Shown here one piece after another: positions 7,956 to 15,849 of a stretch of 64,000 nucleotides of DNA (positions within the stretch are counted from its first letter, which is position 1; each line of letters opens with the position of its first letter). Source of the DNA: Limosilactobacillus secaliphilus (GTDB lineage: Bacteria; Bacillota; Bacilli; Lactobacillales; Lactobacillaceae). The stretch covers positions 383,472 through 447,471 of the forward strand of contig NZ_JQBW01000010.1 of the NCBI RefSeq assembly GCF_001437055.1. The letters are read 5' to 3'. The position numbers and the translations under genes are program-made. The notes beneath the pieces were generated by a model that saw only the letters and a program-made list of their open reading frames with translations, had not been told where the DNA came from and did not search any database.

Positions 7956-9176
7956 TTAATTGTCTTTATGTTGTTCCAGTGGATGGAAGACGTTGAAGAT
8001 GAAGAGGACCATGTTGATGAAGACCAGCCCAGCCGTCGACAGGAAGACTTGAGCATAGTCCCAGCAACCGGCCACTGCCCCACCGATCAACGGGCCAAAG
8101 ATGTTACCGATATACATGAAGCTTTGGTTCCAAGAGAAGATCCGCCCCGTCAGCATGGATGGTGTGTTCTTCGTTAACAAGGTCTGCACCTGCGGGAAGA
8201 GGCTCGCGTTGCCAATTCCGATGATGAAACGCAGGATCCCTAGTTGTAATGGGTTGGTGACGAAGGCCGACGGAATAAAGCAGGCAATCTGCAGCAGGAA
8301 ACCAAAGATCAGAATCTTGTGGGTCCCGATACGGTCGCCCAGACGACCCAGCAACGGTGCTGCCACCATCGTCGAGATTCCGGGCAAGGCGGCCACAATT
8401 CCGGCAACCAAGGTAACACCGTGGCCGCCATGCATCAGTTCTTTAATGAACAGAGAAATGATCGGGTTGATCGAATTGTTGGCAGCCTGAATGATCATTG
8501 TGGTAATTAACAAGCCGAAGATCACCCGTGGCTGGTCGAGCTCGTGGATGACCCCGCTGGCCTTATCGAGCTTCTTGTCCGTGACTGGGACAAAGCCCTC
8601 TTCATGCACGAAGAAGAGGCAGGCAAAGAAGATCATCAGCAAGATGGCACCCGTGATGAAAAAGGTCATCCGGTAAGAGAACATCGACGCCAAAGCACCA
8701 CCCATGAGCGGGCCCAGCAGCGTCCCACCGGTTACCCCAGACGCCATTGTTCCCAGAGCGGACCCCGCCTGTTTCTTCGGCGTTTCGGTCGCAATCAAGG
8801 CGTTTGCGTTGGAGACGAAGCCGGCGAAGACCCCTTGCAGCATCCGCAAAATCATGAGTTCCCACACGTTTTGGACGGCACCCATGGCCGCAATCACAAT
8901 GGCCATCCCGAGAGACGCTCGTAAGATCATCAATTTCCGCCCCTTCTGATCGGCCAACTTGCCCCAGTATGGCGAAGTGATGGCCGACACCACGTACATG
9001 ACGGAAAAGACAATTCCGGAATAGAAGTTTAACTGTGAATAGCTATAGTTGCCTAGAGTGGCAATGTATAAGGATAAGAAGGGCATGATTTCAGAGAAGC
9101 CCATGCCCGCAAAAAACACACTGATTGATAGGACCCGGAGATTTCGTTTCCAGATCGGCGCTGTCTCGTCAGCCAT
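7956..9176 (-). CDS. MFS multidrug-type efflux transporter
   Basis: A 406-residue major facilitator with about twelve membrane segments. The loop 2-3 signature is GKLADQKGRKLMILRAS, and motif C of drug/proton antiporters appears as GGTLLGPLMGGALAS. A second-half repeat LLGRLGDRIGTHKIL supports the DHA1 drug-efflux subfamily (PmrA/NorA-like). The start is behind GAGAGGAGGCCCTCTG. It is transcribed alone; a terminator of the upstream gene lies between it and the PhnB-like gene. The real substrate is unknown. Confidence 0.85.
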   Translation of the reverse strand: MADETAPIWKRNLRVLSISVFFAGMGFSEIMPFLSLYIATLGNYSYSQLNFYSGIVFSVMYVVSAITSPYWGKLADQKGRKLMILRASLGMAIVIAAMGAVQNVWELMILRMLQGVFAGFVSNANALIATETPKKQAGSALGTMASGVTGGTLLGPLMGGALASMFSYRMTFFITGAILLMIFFACLFFVHEEGFVPVTDKKLDKASGVIHELDQPRVIFGLLITTMIIQAANNSINPIISLFIKELMHGGHGVTLVAGIVAALPGISTMVAAPLLGRLGDRIGTHKILIFGFLLQIACFIPSAFVTNPLQLGILRFIIGIGNASLFPQVQTLLTKNTPSMLTGRIFSWNQSFMYIGNIFGPLIGGAVAGCWDYAQVFLSTAGLVFINMVLFIFNVFHPLEQHKDN

Positions 9177-9209
9177 CAGAGGGCCTCCTCTCTAAATAAA
9201 GTAAAAATA

Positions 9210-9242
9210 AAGGGGGTCCTGAGTTTTACCTCAGCCCCCTTG
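9210..9242 (-). terminator. Rho-independent terminator of PhnB-like gene
   Basis: Read on the minus strand: AGGGGGCTGAG, a short loop, CTCAGGACCCCCT, then TTTATTTTT. It lies between the 9268-9699 gene and the MFS gene, implying separate transcripts. Confidence 0.8.
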
Positions 9243-9267
9243 TCAGTATGATCAATTTTAATTTTGC

Positions 9268-9699
9268 TTAGTCTTCACTATTGCCGGAACAGATCAGCCA
9301 GGTAATGCCATAAGCATCGACAATCTGGCCCATCTTAGAATGAACCGGATGTGGACCAAATGGCAGGGTCACCCGCTGCTGGTCGGAAGCCGCCAGGCGA
9401 TCGAATAGGTCCTTAGCGCTTGCTTCATCACCATTGAAGTCTAAAAGTAAGGACACCAAAGATGACGCTTGTGGTTCGACCATCGTTGCATCGGCACACA
9501 TAATCTTGTGACCGGCAATGCTGAATTCGCCATAGGCCGTCGTATCATCCAGGTTATCTACTGAAAGACCCAGATTGTTTGCCTGTTCTTCAGTAAAAGG
9601 AATCCGCTGCAGGGCGTCCGCGTCAAATTCCTGCTGATAATATGTCATCGCCTTTTTGGCATTCTTAAAGGTCAAAAAAGGGTATATTTCTGCCGCCAT
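9268..9699 (-). CDS. PhnB-like VOC superfamily protein
   Basis: A 143-residue protein of the glyoxalase/VOC fold, PhnB-like branch. It has IYPFLTFKNAKKAMTYYQQEF at the start, a central ALIAGHKIMCAD-like strand (FSIAGHKIMCAD) and the C-terminal PFGPHPVHSKMGQIVDAYGITWLI, where VDAYGITW is the family hallmark. The biochemical role of these small cytosolic proteins is unknown. The start is supported by ACGGAGGAAAAGA. It is a single-gene transcript with its own terminator. Confidence 0.85.
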   Translation of the reverse strand: MAAEIYPFLTFKNAKKAMTYYQQEFDADALQRIPFTEEQANNLGLSVDNLDDTTAYGEFSIAGHKIMCADATMVEPQASSLVSLLLDFNGDEASAKDLFDRLAASDQQRVTLPFGPHPVHSKMGQIVDAYGITWLICSGNSED

Positions 9700-9991
9700 T
9701 CTTTTCCTCCGTAATTGAGTTCTTACTAATTATATTGCCTTGACTAGCCGCCGTCAAATTGGGCCGGACCAATGAAGCACAAAGTTCCAGAAAAAATTTT
9801 GAACTAGACCAATTTTCTATCAACCGTGACGAAGCGTATTTTCATGGTGGACGACCCAAATCAATCCAATTTGTGGAATTAATCACAATCAAGAAAACGC
9901 TACCCAATATTGTAGCCGCGCGCCTAGTTTAAGGTTATAATGGCAATCGATGAACAATTTACAGACTCGATTTGGGGAGTGAACTTAAGCT
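9700..9991. promoter_or_regulatory. Divergent intergenic region upstream of zwf
   Basis: This 292-base AT-rich region separates the PhnB-like gene from zwf. TATAAT at 9936-9941 is the likely zwf -10 box, about 50 bases upstream of the ATG; no -35 box of good quality at 16-18 bases was seen. No open frame or repeat was recognised. Confidence 0.5.
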
Positions 9992-11467
9992 ATGGAAAAC
10001 AAAGCTTTGATTACGTTATTTGGTGCAGCTGGTGACTTAGCCCAGCGGAAACTATACCCTTCTTTGTTCAAACTTTATCAAAAGGGTTACCTGGGTGAGC
10101 ACTTTGCCCTCTTAGGAACTTCACGTCGGCAAATCTCTGATGAGGACTTCCAACAAATGGTTGCTAAGTCCATTAGCGGCATTAAGGAAACCGAAAAAGG
10201 TCAAGCTGCTAGTTTCATTAAGCACTTCTTCTTCCAATCACACGATGTTACTAAGCCAGAACACTATGTTGTTTTGAAGGACCGGCTGGCAAAGCTGGAA
10301 GACCAGTTCCACACCACTGGCAACCGTCTCTTCTACATGTCAATGGCCCCACAATTCTTCGGCACAATTGCTTTGAACCTGAAGAAGCAGCAATTATTAA
10401 CCGACGACGGCTACAACCGCTTAGTCATTGAAAAGCCATTTGGTCGTGACTTTGACTCCGCTAAGAAGTTAAACGACGAATTGTCCCAGACTTTCCAAGA
10501 AAACCAGATTTTCCGGATTGACCACTACCTGGGTAAGGAAATGATTCAAAACATCGAAGCCCTGCGTTTCGGTAACACGATCATCGAATCCCTGTGGAAC
10601 AACCGTTACATCGACAACGTCCAGGTAACCTTGAGTGAAAAGCTGGGTGTTGAAGAGCGTGCCGGTTACTACGACAACTCCGGTGCTCTGCGTGACATGA
10701 TGCAAAACCACATCATGCAAGTGGTTGCCCAATTAGCCATGGAACAACCAGTTTCCTTCACCGACAGCGACGTGCGAGTTGAAAAGATCAAGGCCCTGCG
10801 TTCACTGCGGGTTTACACGCCAGCCGAAGCAGCTGCTAACTTTGTTCGTGGCCAATACGATGCCGGTCAAAACACCAACGCCTACCGTGACGAAGATGGT
10901 GTTGACCCACACTCCAACACCGAAACCTTCGTTGCCGCAAAGCTCTTGTTCGATAACTACCGTTGGTCTGGGGTTCCATTCTACGTCCGGACTGGTAAGA
11001 AGATGGCTGACAAGTTCACCCGGATCGACGTTGTCTTCAAGAAGCCTTTGATCGATATCTTCGCCAACCCACGGATGCAATCCGACCAATCCCTGAAGAG
11101 CAACATCTTAACAATCTATGTTGAACCAGAAGCCGGATTCTCCTTACGGGTCAACGCTAAGAGCGCCGGCCAAGGCTTCAAGACCACGCCAGTTGACCTG
11201 AAGTTCATGCAGGACACTTCCACCAAGGAAGAAGCCCCAGAACCATACGAACGGCTCCTGCACGACGCTCTGGAAGGCAACCACACCAACTTCGCTTCCT
11301 GGTCCGAAATTGCCTACGCTTGGAAGTTTGTTGACGTTGCCCGGAAGCTGTGGGACATTGAAGAACCACAATTCCCTAACTACGTACCTGGCTCCATGGG
11401 CCCAGCCGCATCCGATGAACTGCTGGCTCGTGACGGTCGGCAATGGGTTTACCGCTTGAACCGTTAA
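9992..11467 (+). CDS. zwf: Glucose-6-phosphate 1-dehydrogenase
   Basis: A 491-residue enzyme, full length for the family. It has the nucleotide-binding loop FGAAGDLAQRKLYPSL (residues 10-25), EKPFGRD at 147-153 and the active-site signature RIDHYLGKE at 175-183. It oxidises glucose 6-phosphate to 6-phosphogluconolactone with NAD(P)+, the first step of the oxidative pentose phosphate and phosphoketolase routes. GAAG in place of the more usual GATG in the dinucleotide loop is typical of several Firmicute enzymes. It is transcribed alone and ends in a terminator. Gnd lies 34 kb away, on the far side of the sugar-acid island. Confidence 0.97.
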   Translation: MENKALITLFGAAGDLAQRKLYPSLFKLYQKGYLGEHFALLGTSRRQISDEDFQQMVAKSISGIKETEKGQAASFIKHFFFQSHDVTKPEHYVVLKDRLAKLEDQFHTTGNRLFYMSMAPQFFGTIALNLKKQQLLTDDGYNRLVIEKPFGRDFDSAKKLNDELSQTFQENQIFRIDHYLGKEMIQNIEALRFGNTIIESLWNNRYIDNVQVTLSEKLGVEERAGYYDNSGALRDMMQNHIMQVVAQLAMEQPVSFTDSDVRVEKIKALRSLRVYTPAEAAANFVRGQYDAGQNTNAYRDEDGVDPHSNTETFVAAKLLFDNYRWSGVPFYVRTGKKMADKFTRIDVVFKKPLIDIFANPRMQSDQSLKSNILTIYVEPEAGFSLRVNAKSAGQGFKTTPVDLKFMQDTSTKEEAPEPYERLLHDALEGNHTNFASWSEIAYAWKFVDVARKLWDIEEPQFPNYVPGSMGPAASDELLARDGRQWVYRLNR

Positions 11468-11490
11468 TTCTCAAAACTAACCATAATAGC

Positions 11491-11528
11491 AAAACCGCTA
11501 ACGTTCTTGATTGAGCGTTAGCGGTTTT
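11491..11528. terminator. Terminator of zwf
   Basis: The stem aaaccgctaacg/cgttagcggttt encloses a 12-base loop and is followed by TTTATTTCC. It may also serve the convergent gene at 11553-12749. Confidence 0.88.
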
Positions 11529-11552
11529 ATTTCCTCTATTTCTCGTTTTAGC

Positions 11553-12749
11553 CTAGTGGACCGACAGCAAGTACTGCCGCATGAGTGACATTACGGCATA
11601 AGCCAGCTGCTTTTCGGCGCTTGTAGCGATCACATTGGCAGCGAGATTCAGCTGACCTTTAAAGGTGCTGGCACAGATCTGATAGTGCGGCATCGTCCGA
11701 AAGCCACCGGTCAGAATGCAATCATCGATCTCGTTGTCAGCAAAATACAAGCGGGCATCGTTCACAATCGCCATATTGGTGTAGGCGATGCTGCGCACGT
11801 GGTAATGGTTTTCAACGTCCTGCTGCAATTGACTGACGCTGGCCCCATCATCCAGGTTCGCCAGCATTGACCGAAACGACTCCAAGAAGGTGTAGTCAGC
11901 CTTTTGCTGGTTCATTGCTTGGTGGACCTTAACAACCGTGGCCGGAAAATCTTCGGCCGGTTGGGCAGCCACACTGATGTTGTAACGGCCAGTCAGGTTT
12001 TGCACCCGCAATTCGGAACGTTGGTCATCCGGCAGAAACTGGCGCATGTCGGTGGGACAGGCCAGGTTCAGTTCATCAACCCCACAGAACTGTTGGACTG
12101 CCTTGGCAAAGGCCGTCATCACCGCATCATTGATGGTGACACCGTTAGCCTTAGTCCAGGCGTGGAGTTGGGCAAACTGTTTTGCCGTCAAATGCTGATG
12201 CAAAATCGAATATTGGCGACTTTCGGGGCTCGGGGCTAATGCCGGCAACGACAGTGCCTGGGTCGGATGATCGTTGTTTTTGCTCTGGTGTGCCGGGATT
12301 TTCTTGATCAACGCCTTAATGCCGTCAATGTCTTGGTGGTTGGCCACATCCAGGTCAGCGGTCTGGTTATAGGCGGCACACAGGAGATACAGGAGCTGCT
12401 TGAAACCGGCCCCGTCAGTCAGAATGTGGCTGCCATAGACCACCAGTTGCGAATCGGTGACGTACAGCTGCCATTGCGGCTGCTTTTCCCAGTCGAGCTT
12501 GCCAGCGGCGCTTTCATCAATCTGGTCGACAAAATGCAAGACGTCGCCGACAACTGCATCAATGTCTTCAAACTCGTTGTCTTTGATCCGGTAAGCCTGC
12601 ATTAACTGCGGCACGGCTTTTACAACCTTGGCCACTGCCGTCGTTAACCGGCGGGCGTCGAGCGGCTTTTTGAGACTAATTCCGGCCCGGACCATTGGGT
12701 ACATTGCCTTAAAGCCCACCGTGTGGAGAATATTTAACGGATCCGCCAT
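11553..12749 (-). CDS. Condensation/CoA-dependent acyltransferase-fold protein
   Basis: A 398-residue protein with the HxxxDGxG-type motif (HILTDGAGF, about residue 108) of the chloramphenicol acetyltransferase/condensation-domain superfamily. A second-half segment, LACPTDMRQFLPDDQRSE, resembles the DFGW-like or R-containing latch of alcohol O-acetyltransferase-like proteins. There is no carrier-protein or adenylation domain nearby, so a role in nonribosomal synthesis is unlikely; a stand-alone acyltransferase is more plausible (inference). The start follows AAGAAGGTAATCAA. Neighbours give no pathway hint, and a terminator separates it from the dehydrogenase upstream. Confidence 0.6.
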   Translation of the reverse strand: MADPLNILHTVGFKAMYPMVRAGISLKKPLDARRLTTAVAKVVKAVPQLMQAYRIKDNEFEDIDAVVGDVLHFVDQIDESAAGKLDWEKQPQWQLYVTDSQLVVYGSHILTDGAGFKQLLYLLCAAYNQTADLDVANHQDIDGIKALIKKIPAHQSKNNDHPTQALSLPALAPSPESRQYSILHQHLTAKQFAQLHAWTKANGVTINDAVMTAFAKAVQQFCGVDELNLACPTDMRQFLPDDQRSELRVQNLTGRYNISVAAQPAEDFPATVVKVHQAMNQQKADYTFLESFRSMLANLDDGASVSQLQQDVENHYHVRSIAYTNMAIVNDARLYFADNEIDDCILTGGFRTMPHYQICASTFKGQLNLAANVIATSAEKQLAYAVMSLMRQYLLSVH

Positions 12750-12778
12750 TTGATTACCTTCTTTAACTTTTAGCTCGA

Positions 12779-12823
12779 AAAAAGGCCGCTAACAACTCAG
12801 CAAACCGAATTGTTAGCGACCGT
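12779..12823 (-). terminator. Terminator of D-2-hydroxyacid dehydrogenase gene
   Basis: Read on the minus strand: GGTCGCTAACAA, loop, TTGTTAGCGGCC, then TTTTTT. Confidence 0.85.
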
Positions 12824-12873
12824 TTGTGTTTACCGATCTGATGTTAATCGGTACGACCGTTTTTCTTGATTGA

Positions 12874-13872
12874 TTAGAGTTGACTCGTCAGTTCACGAAC
12901 CAGTGGCTTGCCGTTGACCAGGTTCTTAACATCGGAGACACACTTTTCGCCCATACCGTGCAGACATTCATAAGTGTATGCTGACGTGTGTGGGGTAACC
13001 AGGAAGTGCTTGTCCTTTAAGAATGGGTGGTTAGCACGAACTGGTTCAACTTCCATGGTATCGGCAGCGTAACCACCAACACGGCCATCCTTAACAGCAG
13101 CCAGCATTGCCTTTTCGTCGATCAGGGCACCACGGGCATGGTTGACGAAGTAGACACCCTTCTTAACCTTACTCAATGCTTCTTCGTTGATCAGGTGGTA
13201 GTCGGTGTCATCCAGGGATGCGTTCAGTGAGATGTAATCACACTTTTCGAGCAGCTCATCCAGGGAAACCAGCTTAGCGTACGGGTTGTCATCCCACCAG
13301 CCGTCACGGGCACGAGAGTGAGGGTCGACGATCAATACGTCTTCACCACCACTCAGCAGGTGGAACAGTTCAGCAACCCGGCTACCGATGTTACCACAGC
13401 CGATAACCCCGAACTGCTTGCCGCGGAATTCGTGGCCCATGAATTGAGCACGGTCTTCGTAGTGGTCGGCCTTAACCCGGTCAGCAGAAGCAGGTGCCTG
13501 ACGAACAACGGCCATCAGGTTGGTCAGTGCGTTTTCAGCAACGGATTCACGTTCAACCAATGGCGGAACAATCGTTACCTTAACACCGTGTTCCTTAGCG
13601 GCCTTGATGTCGATGGAGTTGTAGCCGATACCGTGACGGGAAATCAGCTTCAGGCCTTCGATGTTGTCGAAGAATTCCTTAGTGAAGAATGGGGTCACAC
13701 TAGCAATGATGATGTTGTAACCCTGCAGCTTTTCGGCTAATTCCTTGCCGCCGATGTTTGGGTCAAACATGAAACGCTTAACGTTACCAATCTTTTCCAA
13801 TTCCTGCCAGTGTTCAGTAAAGATCTGGCCAAAACTGCTGGAGTTAACAACTGCGATATTATATTCTGTCAT
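12874..13872 (-). CDS. D-isomer specific 2-hydroxyacid dehydrogenase
   Basis: A protein of about 332 residues with the family's three signatures: the NAD-binding GVIGCGNIGSRVAELF, an arginine in ISRHGIGYNSID, and NHARGALIDEKAMLAAVKDGRVGGYAADTME with the Glu-His pair completed by TPHTSAYT. It reduces 2-oxoacids or oxidises D-2-hydroxyacids with NAD(P)H. Next to uxuB and gntK, a 2-ketogluconate (GhrB/KguD-like) reductase role is an attractive inference but not proven; D-lactate-type activity is the alternative. The start is taken as ATG 13872, behind GAAAGGGAAAG; an upstream TTG at 13878 is closer to the site. It probably shares the uxuB transcript (45-base gap). Confidence 0.85.
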   Translation of the reverse strand: MTEYNIAVVNSSSFGQIFTEHWQELEKIGNVKRFMFDPNIGGKELAEKLQGYNIIIASVTPFFTKEFFDNIEGLKLISRHGIGYNSIDIKAAKEHGVKVTIVPPLVERESVAENALTNLMAVVRQAPASADRVKADHYEDRAQFMGHEFRGKQFGVIGCGNIGSRVAELFHLLSGGEDVLIVDPHSRARDGWWDDNPYAKLVSLDELLEKCDYISLNASLDDTDYHLINEEALSKVKKGVYFVNHARGALIDEKAMLAAVKDGRVGGYAADTMEVEPVRANHPFLKDKHFLVTPHTSAYTYECLHGMGEKCVSDVKNLVNGKPLVRELTSQL

Positions 13873-13917
13873 AATCAACTTTCCCTTTCGAATTAATCAA
13901 TCTTTCCTTATGCGATA

Positions 13918-15564
13918 TTACTCAACGTCTTTGCTGTCCTTAGCAAGGTGGGCTTCCAAGGTCTTGCGGATGGTACCCTTGCCAGCCAGCATTTCCTTGA
14001 AGTCAGCTTCAATCTTATCGCCCAAGCCAACTTCGTACAAGTCAACGCCGAAGATGGACTTGTTGGACAAGATACCCTTAACAGCTTCGTGAACATCTTG
14101 GTCAGCATCACCAAACTTGATGTCCTTAACCTGACCATGCAAGTCGTCCCACAGTGGGTCTGGACTTGGCTGGAATTCGGCACCCTCGTCGTTGATCCCC
14201 ATCAGGTAACGTAACCAGGTAGCGATAACCAATGGAATGAAGTTTAATTCCTTTGGATCGCGGCTTGGGTCATCGATGTAGTGCTGGATGGTAACACCGT
14301 AACGAACACCCATCTTCTGTGAAGTATCAGTGGCAATCCGCTGTGGCGTATCTGGACTGTATGGGTTTGGCAAACGCTTGTTAACCAATTCGTCGATGAA
14401 CTTGCGTGGGCTCAATACCTTTGGATCCTGAACAACAGGCAGGTCTTCGCCATAACCAATCTGCATGATCAGGTGCTTCAGGTCAGGGTCTTGAACTTCG
14501 GAAGAAATGGACTTGAAGCCTAAGATCGTCCCATAGATGGCCAGTGCCGTGTGCAGTGGGTTCAAGCAAGCCGTAACCTTCATCTGGTCGGCTAAGTTAA
14601 CCGTGTCGCGGTCGGTCATGATCACACCATCGTCTTCAAATGCTGGCCGGCCGTTAGGGAACTTGTCTTCTACAACCAGGTAGTGAGCCTCTTCAGTGTT
14701 GGTGAAGGCCGCAATGTTGGTGTGAGCAGCGGTGTGAACAATCTGGTAGTCCTCAAAGCCATCCTTTTCCAGGGCCTTAGAAACCGTTTCGGATGGGTTT
14801 GGCGTGATCCGGTCAATCATTGACAGTGGGAAGGTGATCTTGTTTTCATCACTCAGGTAGTCAATGAAGTCTTGGTTAACGAAACCATTGGCCTTCCATG
14901 CCTTGGCGATCGTCATGACACTGTCCTTCAGCTTGTCCCCGTTCTGGGAGAAGTTATCGGTGGACAGTAATGCCATTGGCTTAGCGCCGGCGTTGAAACG
15001 AGCCAGCAGCAAAGCAACCATCAATGACATATTGTTTTCTGGCTTAGCAGGGCCGTTCTTGATGTCACGAGCAACCGGTGCGTAGAAGTTACCTTCTGCA
15101 TCCTTTAATGCATAACCCTTTTCAGTAATTGAGAAGGAAGCCACTTGGAGACTATCCTGAACAAAGATCTTCTTCAGTGCTTCAAAGCCGCTTGCATCTT
15201 CAGTAGCCGGACCGGCATAGATTGCATCGGCAACCGAGGCAAACAGTTCACGATCTTGGGAACCATCAGCCTTGGTGATTACCCGGACCATCCGGTTGTT
15301 GAACTTCGTGTAAACACCGTCAATAACGCCAGAGTCGTGGGTATCAACAACGATGATCCCCTTGTTTAACTTACCGGCATCAATCAAATGACTAGCAATA
15401 GCTGCGTGAAAGGCGCGGAACAAGTTACCGCCACCGAAGTGAACCCATTGTGGGGCAGCTAAAGCATTCTTCGTAACTTCTGCTTGGTCATAAGTTGGTA
15501 CCTTAATACCAGCCTTGGCAAAGTCAGCTTTTTTAGCTTTATAGTCATCAGTAATCTTAACCAT
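13918..15564 (-). CDS. uxuB: Mannitol dehydrogenase family protein, probable fructuronate reductase
   Basis: A 548-residue polyol dehydrogenase of the long-chain mannitol/fructuronate/tagaturonate family. The N-terminal nucleotide fold starts WVHFGGGNLFRAFHAA; the conserved DNFSQNGDKL, the SMIDRITPNPS segment and KVTACLNPLHTALAIYG with its catalytic lysine region are all present. In a locus with uxaC, uidA and kdgK, reduction of fructuronate to mannonate is the most likely step; tagaturonate reduction would be equivalent. The start is ATG 15564 behind GGAGGAAACATTT; an upstream ATG at 15594 lacks a site. Upstream are a near-palindromic operator and a cre. It is transcribed divergently from gntK. 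Confidence 0.87.
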   Translation of the reverse strand: MVKITDDYKAKKADFAKAGIKVPTYDQAEVTKNALAAPQWVHFGGGNLFRAFHAAIASHLIDAGKLNKGIIVVDTHDSGVIDGVYTKFNNRMVRVITKADGSQDRELFASVADAIYAGPATEDASGFEALKKIFVQDSLQVASFSITEKGYALKDAEGNFYAPVARDIKNGPAKPENNMSLMVALLLARFNAGAKPMALLSTDNFSQNGDKLKDSVMTIAKAWKANGFVNQDFIDYLSDENKITFPLSMIDRITPNPSETVSKALEKDGFEDYQIVHTAAHTNIAAFTNTEEAHYLVVEDKFPNGRPAFEDDGVIMTDRDTVNLADQMKVTACLNPLHTALAIYGTILGFKSISSEVQDPDLKHLIMQIGYGEDLPVVQDPKVLSPRKFIDELVNKRLPNPYSPDTPQRIATDTSQKMGVRYGVTIQHYIDDPSRDPKELNFIPLVIATWLRYLMGINDEGAEFQPSPDPLWDDLHGQVKDIKFGDADQDVHEAVKGILSNKSIFGVDLYEVGLGDKIEADFKEMLAGKGTIRKTLEAHLAKDSKDVE

Positions 15565-15593
15565 AAATGTTTCCTCCATGTTCTTCCTAAACA

Positions 15594-15607
15594 ACTGATA
15601 TATTAGT
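15594..15607. promoter_or_regulatory. Near-palindromic operator upstream of uxuB (GntR/UxuR-type candidate)
   Basis: ACTGATATATTAGT, matching ACTRATATATYAGT. It is the same motif as at 15789-15802, 23321-23334 and, with two changes, 23582-23595. The likely binder is the FCD-type GntR protein encoded at 23674-24351 (inference). Confidence 0.6.
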
Positions 15608-15613
15608 ATTGCC

Positions 15614-15628
15614 TGAACACGCTTTCAT
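15614..15628 (-). promoter_or_regulatory. cre-like site upstream of uxuB
   Basis: On the minus strand ATGAAAGCGTGTTCA fits the catabolite responsive element consensus WTGNAANCGNWNNCW with one mismatch. It lies between the promoter region and the uxuB ribosome binding site. Confidence 0.65.
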
Positions 15629-15711
15629 TCTAGCATAGAAACTTTAATTGTCAATCATATTTCTGCCATTATTTAAGGAAATTATTTGTCACTATTGTTA
15701 ATTATGTCACA

Positions 15712-15727
15712 AAGTGCACGTTAACAT
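15712..15727. promoter_or_regulatory. LacI-type operator in uxuB-gntK intergenic region
   Basis: On the minus strand ATGTTAACGTGCACTT, sharing the TGTTAACGT core with sites at 37127, 39085, 39309 and 45657. The right half is the weakest of the five. Confidence 0.5.
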
Positions 15728-15744
15728 TAAATTGCGCCTAACTG

Positions 15745-15802
15745 TTGACGAGTTTATGAAACCGTTTTAAACTTAGCTTGTATTGAAATCTGATATATTA
15801 CT
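15745..15802 (+). promoter_or_regulatory. gntK promoter with overlapping cre and downstream operator
   Basis: TTGACG (15745-15750), a 17-base spacer and TAAACT (15768-15773) form the promoter. A cre-like sequence, ATGAAACCGTTTTAA (15756-15770), occupies the spacer. TCTGATATATTACT at 15789-15802, downstream of the start site, is a copy of the operator seen upstream of uxuB. Confidence 0.6.
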
Positions 15803-15849
15803 TTGCCATTCACAGCCCACGCGCAACATATATAAGGAAGGTATTAATT

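Noticed and set aside
11553-12749. Part of a nonribosomal peptide synthetase cluster
   Set aside because: Only a condensation-like fold is present; no adenylation or carrier domains lie nearby.
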